From assembly GCA_009786045.1 (NCBI GenBank), contig WQTY01000178.1, positions 1 to 5,376 on the forward strand: a stretch of DNA of 5,376 bases, written 5' to 3'. Below, one piece after another: positions 4,877-5,376 of the stretch. Position 1 is the stretch's first letter; each line of letters begins with the position of its first letter. The DNA is from Pseudomonadota bacterium. GTDB lineage: Bacteria; Myxococcota_A; Bradymonadia; UBA4248. The notes below the pieces were generated by a model, which saw nothing but the letters and a program-made list of their open reading frames with translations, searched no databases and was not told the origin of the DNA. The position numbers and the translations under genes were made by a program.

Positions 4877-5376
4877 ATGTCGCGTTTTCCCGTCTGTTTT
4901 GCTTTCGCTCTGCTGTTTTTTTTCGCATCGTGTGTAGCGTTTTTTGCTCATGTGTCTTTGGCCTGGGGACGGGACGTGTATCGCCTTTGGGTCGATCCGG
5001 CGGGGATAGAGGTTTCGGCCAAGCTTTTTGACTTGAACGCGGGGCACCGTGTTTGCCTTCCAGCGTTTGGCCAGCGCCGCGGCGAATCTTTTTCGGGGCT
5101 TTTTGTGGAGGGTGGGGCATTGGATTTTGATGCCTCCGGGTGTGCGGATGTCGCTCATGCCCTGGCAGCGCTTGAAATTCGCTATCGGCTTGAGCTGCGT
5201 GCGCTTGATGCAACGGAGTTTTGGTCGGCATCAAGTTTGTCTCCCAACGCGAGTTCCCAGGGGTTGGCTTTTCCCGGCGAGTCGCTGTTTATTGAGCGCA
5301 GTCCCTCGCCTGAGCCTGTGCGGATTGAGGTGGTGACGCGAGAGGGGGTGGTGGCGAGTTTGCCGCAGGTTGCACG
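4877..5376 (+). CDS. Secreted protein, possibly M61-peptidase-like N-terminal part (partial)
   Basis: A frame open from ATG 4877 to the end of the window gives 166 codons with no stop. An in-frame TGA at 4856-4858 makes this the first possible ATG; only a weak AGG (4867-4869) lies upstream. The N-terminus is a clear signal peptide: basic start (SRF), long hydrophobic core (VCFAFALLFFFASCVAFFA), and a likely signal peptidase I site after SLA (about residue 29). FASC is a poor lipobox. The mature part begins with alternating strands (DVYRLWVDPAGIEVSAKLF), then VCLPAFGQRRGESF, LEIRYRLELRALDA (98-111) and GESLFIERSP. This order loosely recalls the beta-rich N-terminal domain of M61 glycyl-aminopeptidase-like proteins, whose catalytic HExxH region would lie beyond the window. 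Gene reality is well supported by the signal peptide and open frame; the family is a tentative guess. It is probably unrelated to the tail operon, from which two hairpins separate it. Confidence 0.75.
   Translation, partial: MSRFPVCFAFALLFFFASCVAFFAHVSLAWGRDVYRLWVDPAGIEVSAKLFDLNAGHRVCLPAFGQRRGESFSGLFVEGGALDFDASGCADVAHALAALEIRYRLELRALDATEFWSASSLSPNASSQGLAFPGESLFIERSPSPEPVRIEVVTREGVVASLPQVA

Noticed and set aside
4622..5158. Minus-strand gene of 178 codons over the hairpin region and the last gene
   Set aside because: It is antisense to a clear signal-peptide gene and passes through G+C-rich palindromes; its translation is basic, Pro/Ser-rich low complexity.

Overview
The window looks like chromosomal DNA from a member of the former Deltaproteobacteria, most likely Myxococcota or Bradymonadota. 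This rests mainly on the first gene, which carries the Cys-containing AgmX/PglI-type C-terminal domain common in those groups. It is an inference from protein style, since no rRNA or marker gene is present.

Region 1 (1-1302) holds two closely spaced plus-strand genes. The first is the 3' part of an AgmX/PglI-domain protein ending in a His-rich tail. Six bases later begins an unrecognised exported or lipoprotein-like protein rich in Cys and His. Both are C-rich and G-poor on the coding strand.

Region 2 (1303-1998) is about 700 bp with no convincing gene. Its right end holds a candidate promoter with TAAGT half-sites and a short inverted repeat in the 5' leader.

Region 3 (1999-4490) is a contractile-tail module in the order DUF4255/Pvc16-like cap protein, tail sheath, tail tube. 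It closes with two tandem hairpins, the second being a strong intrinsic terminator. The single-chain 391-aa sheath, the 144-aa tube and the DUF4255 partner fit an extracellular contractile injection system (eCIS) better than a type VI system. Cap, sheath and tube would together form the inner tube, the contractile jacket and the distal closure of the particle. No baseplate, spike, AAA+ ATPase, tape measure or effector gene is visible. A 21-codon upstream ORF with its own Shine-Dalgarno overlaps the tube start and may couple or tune tube translation.

Region 4 (4491-4876) is a gene-free stretch unusually dense in perfect or near-perfect stem-loops, including a G+C-rich multi-hairpin block at 4738-4843.

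Region 5 (4877-5376) is the 5' part of a gene for a protein with a clear signal peptide. It runs off the window and weakly recalls the N-terminal domain of M61-type peptidases.
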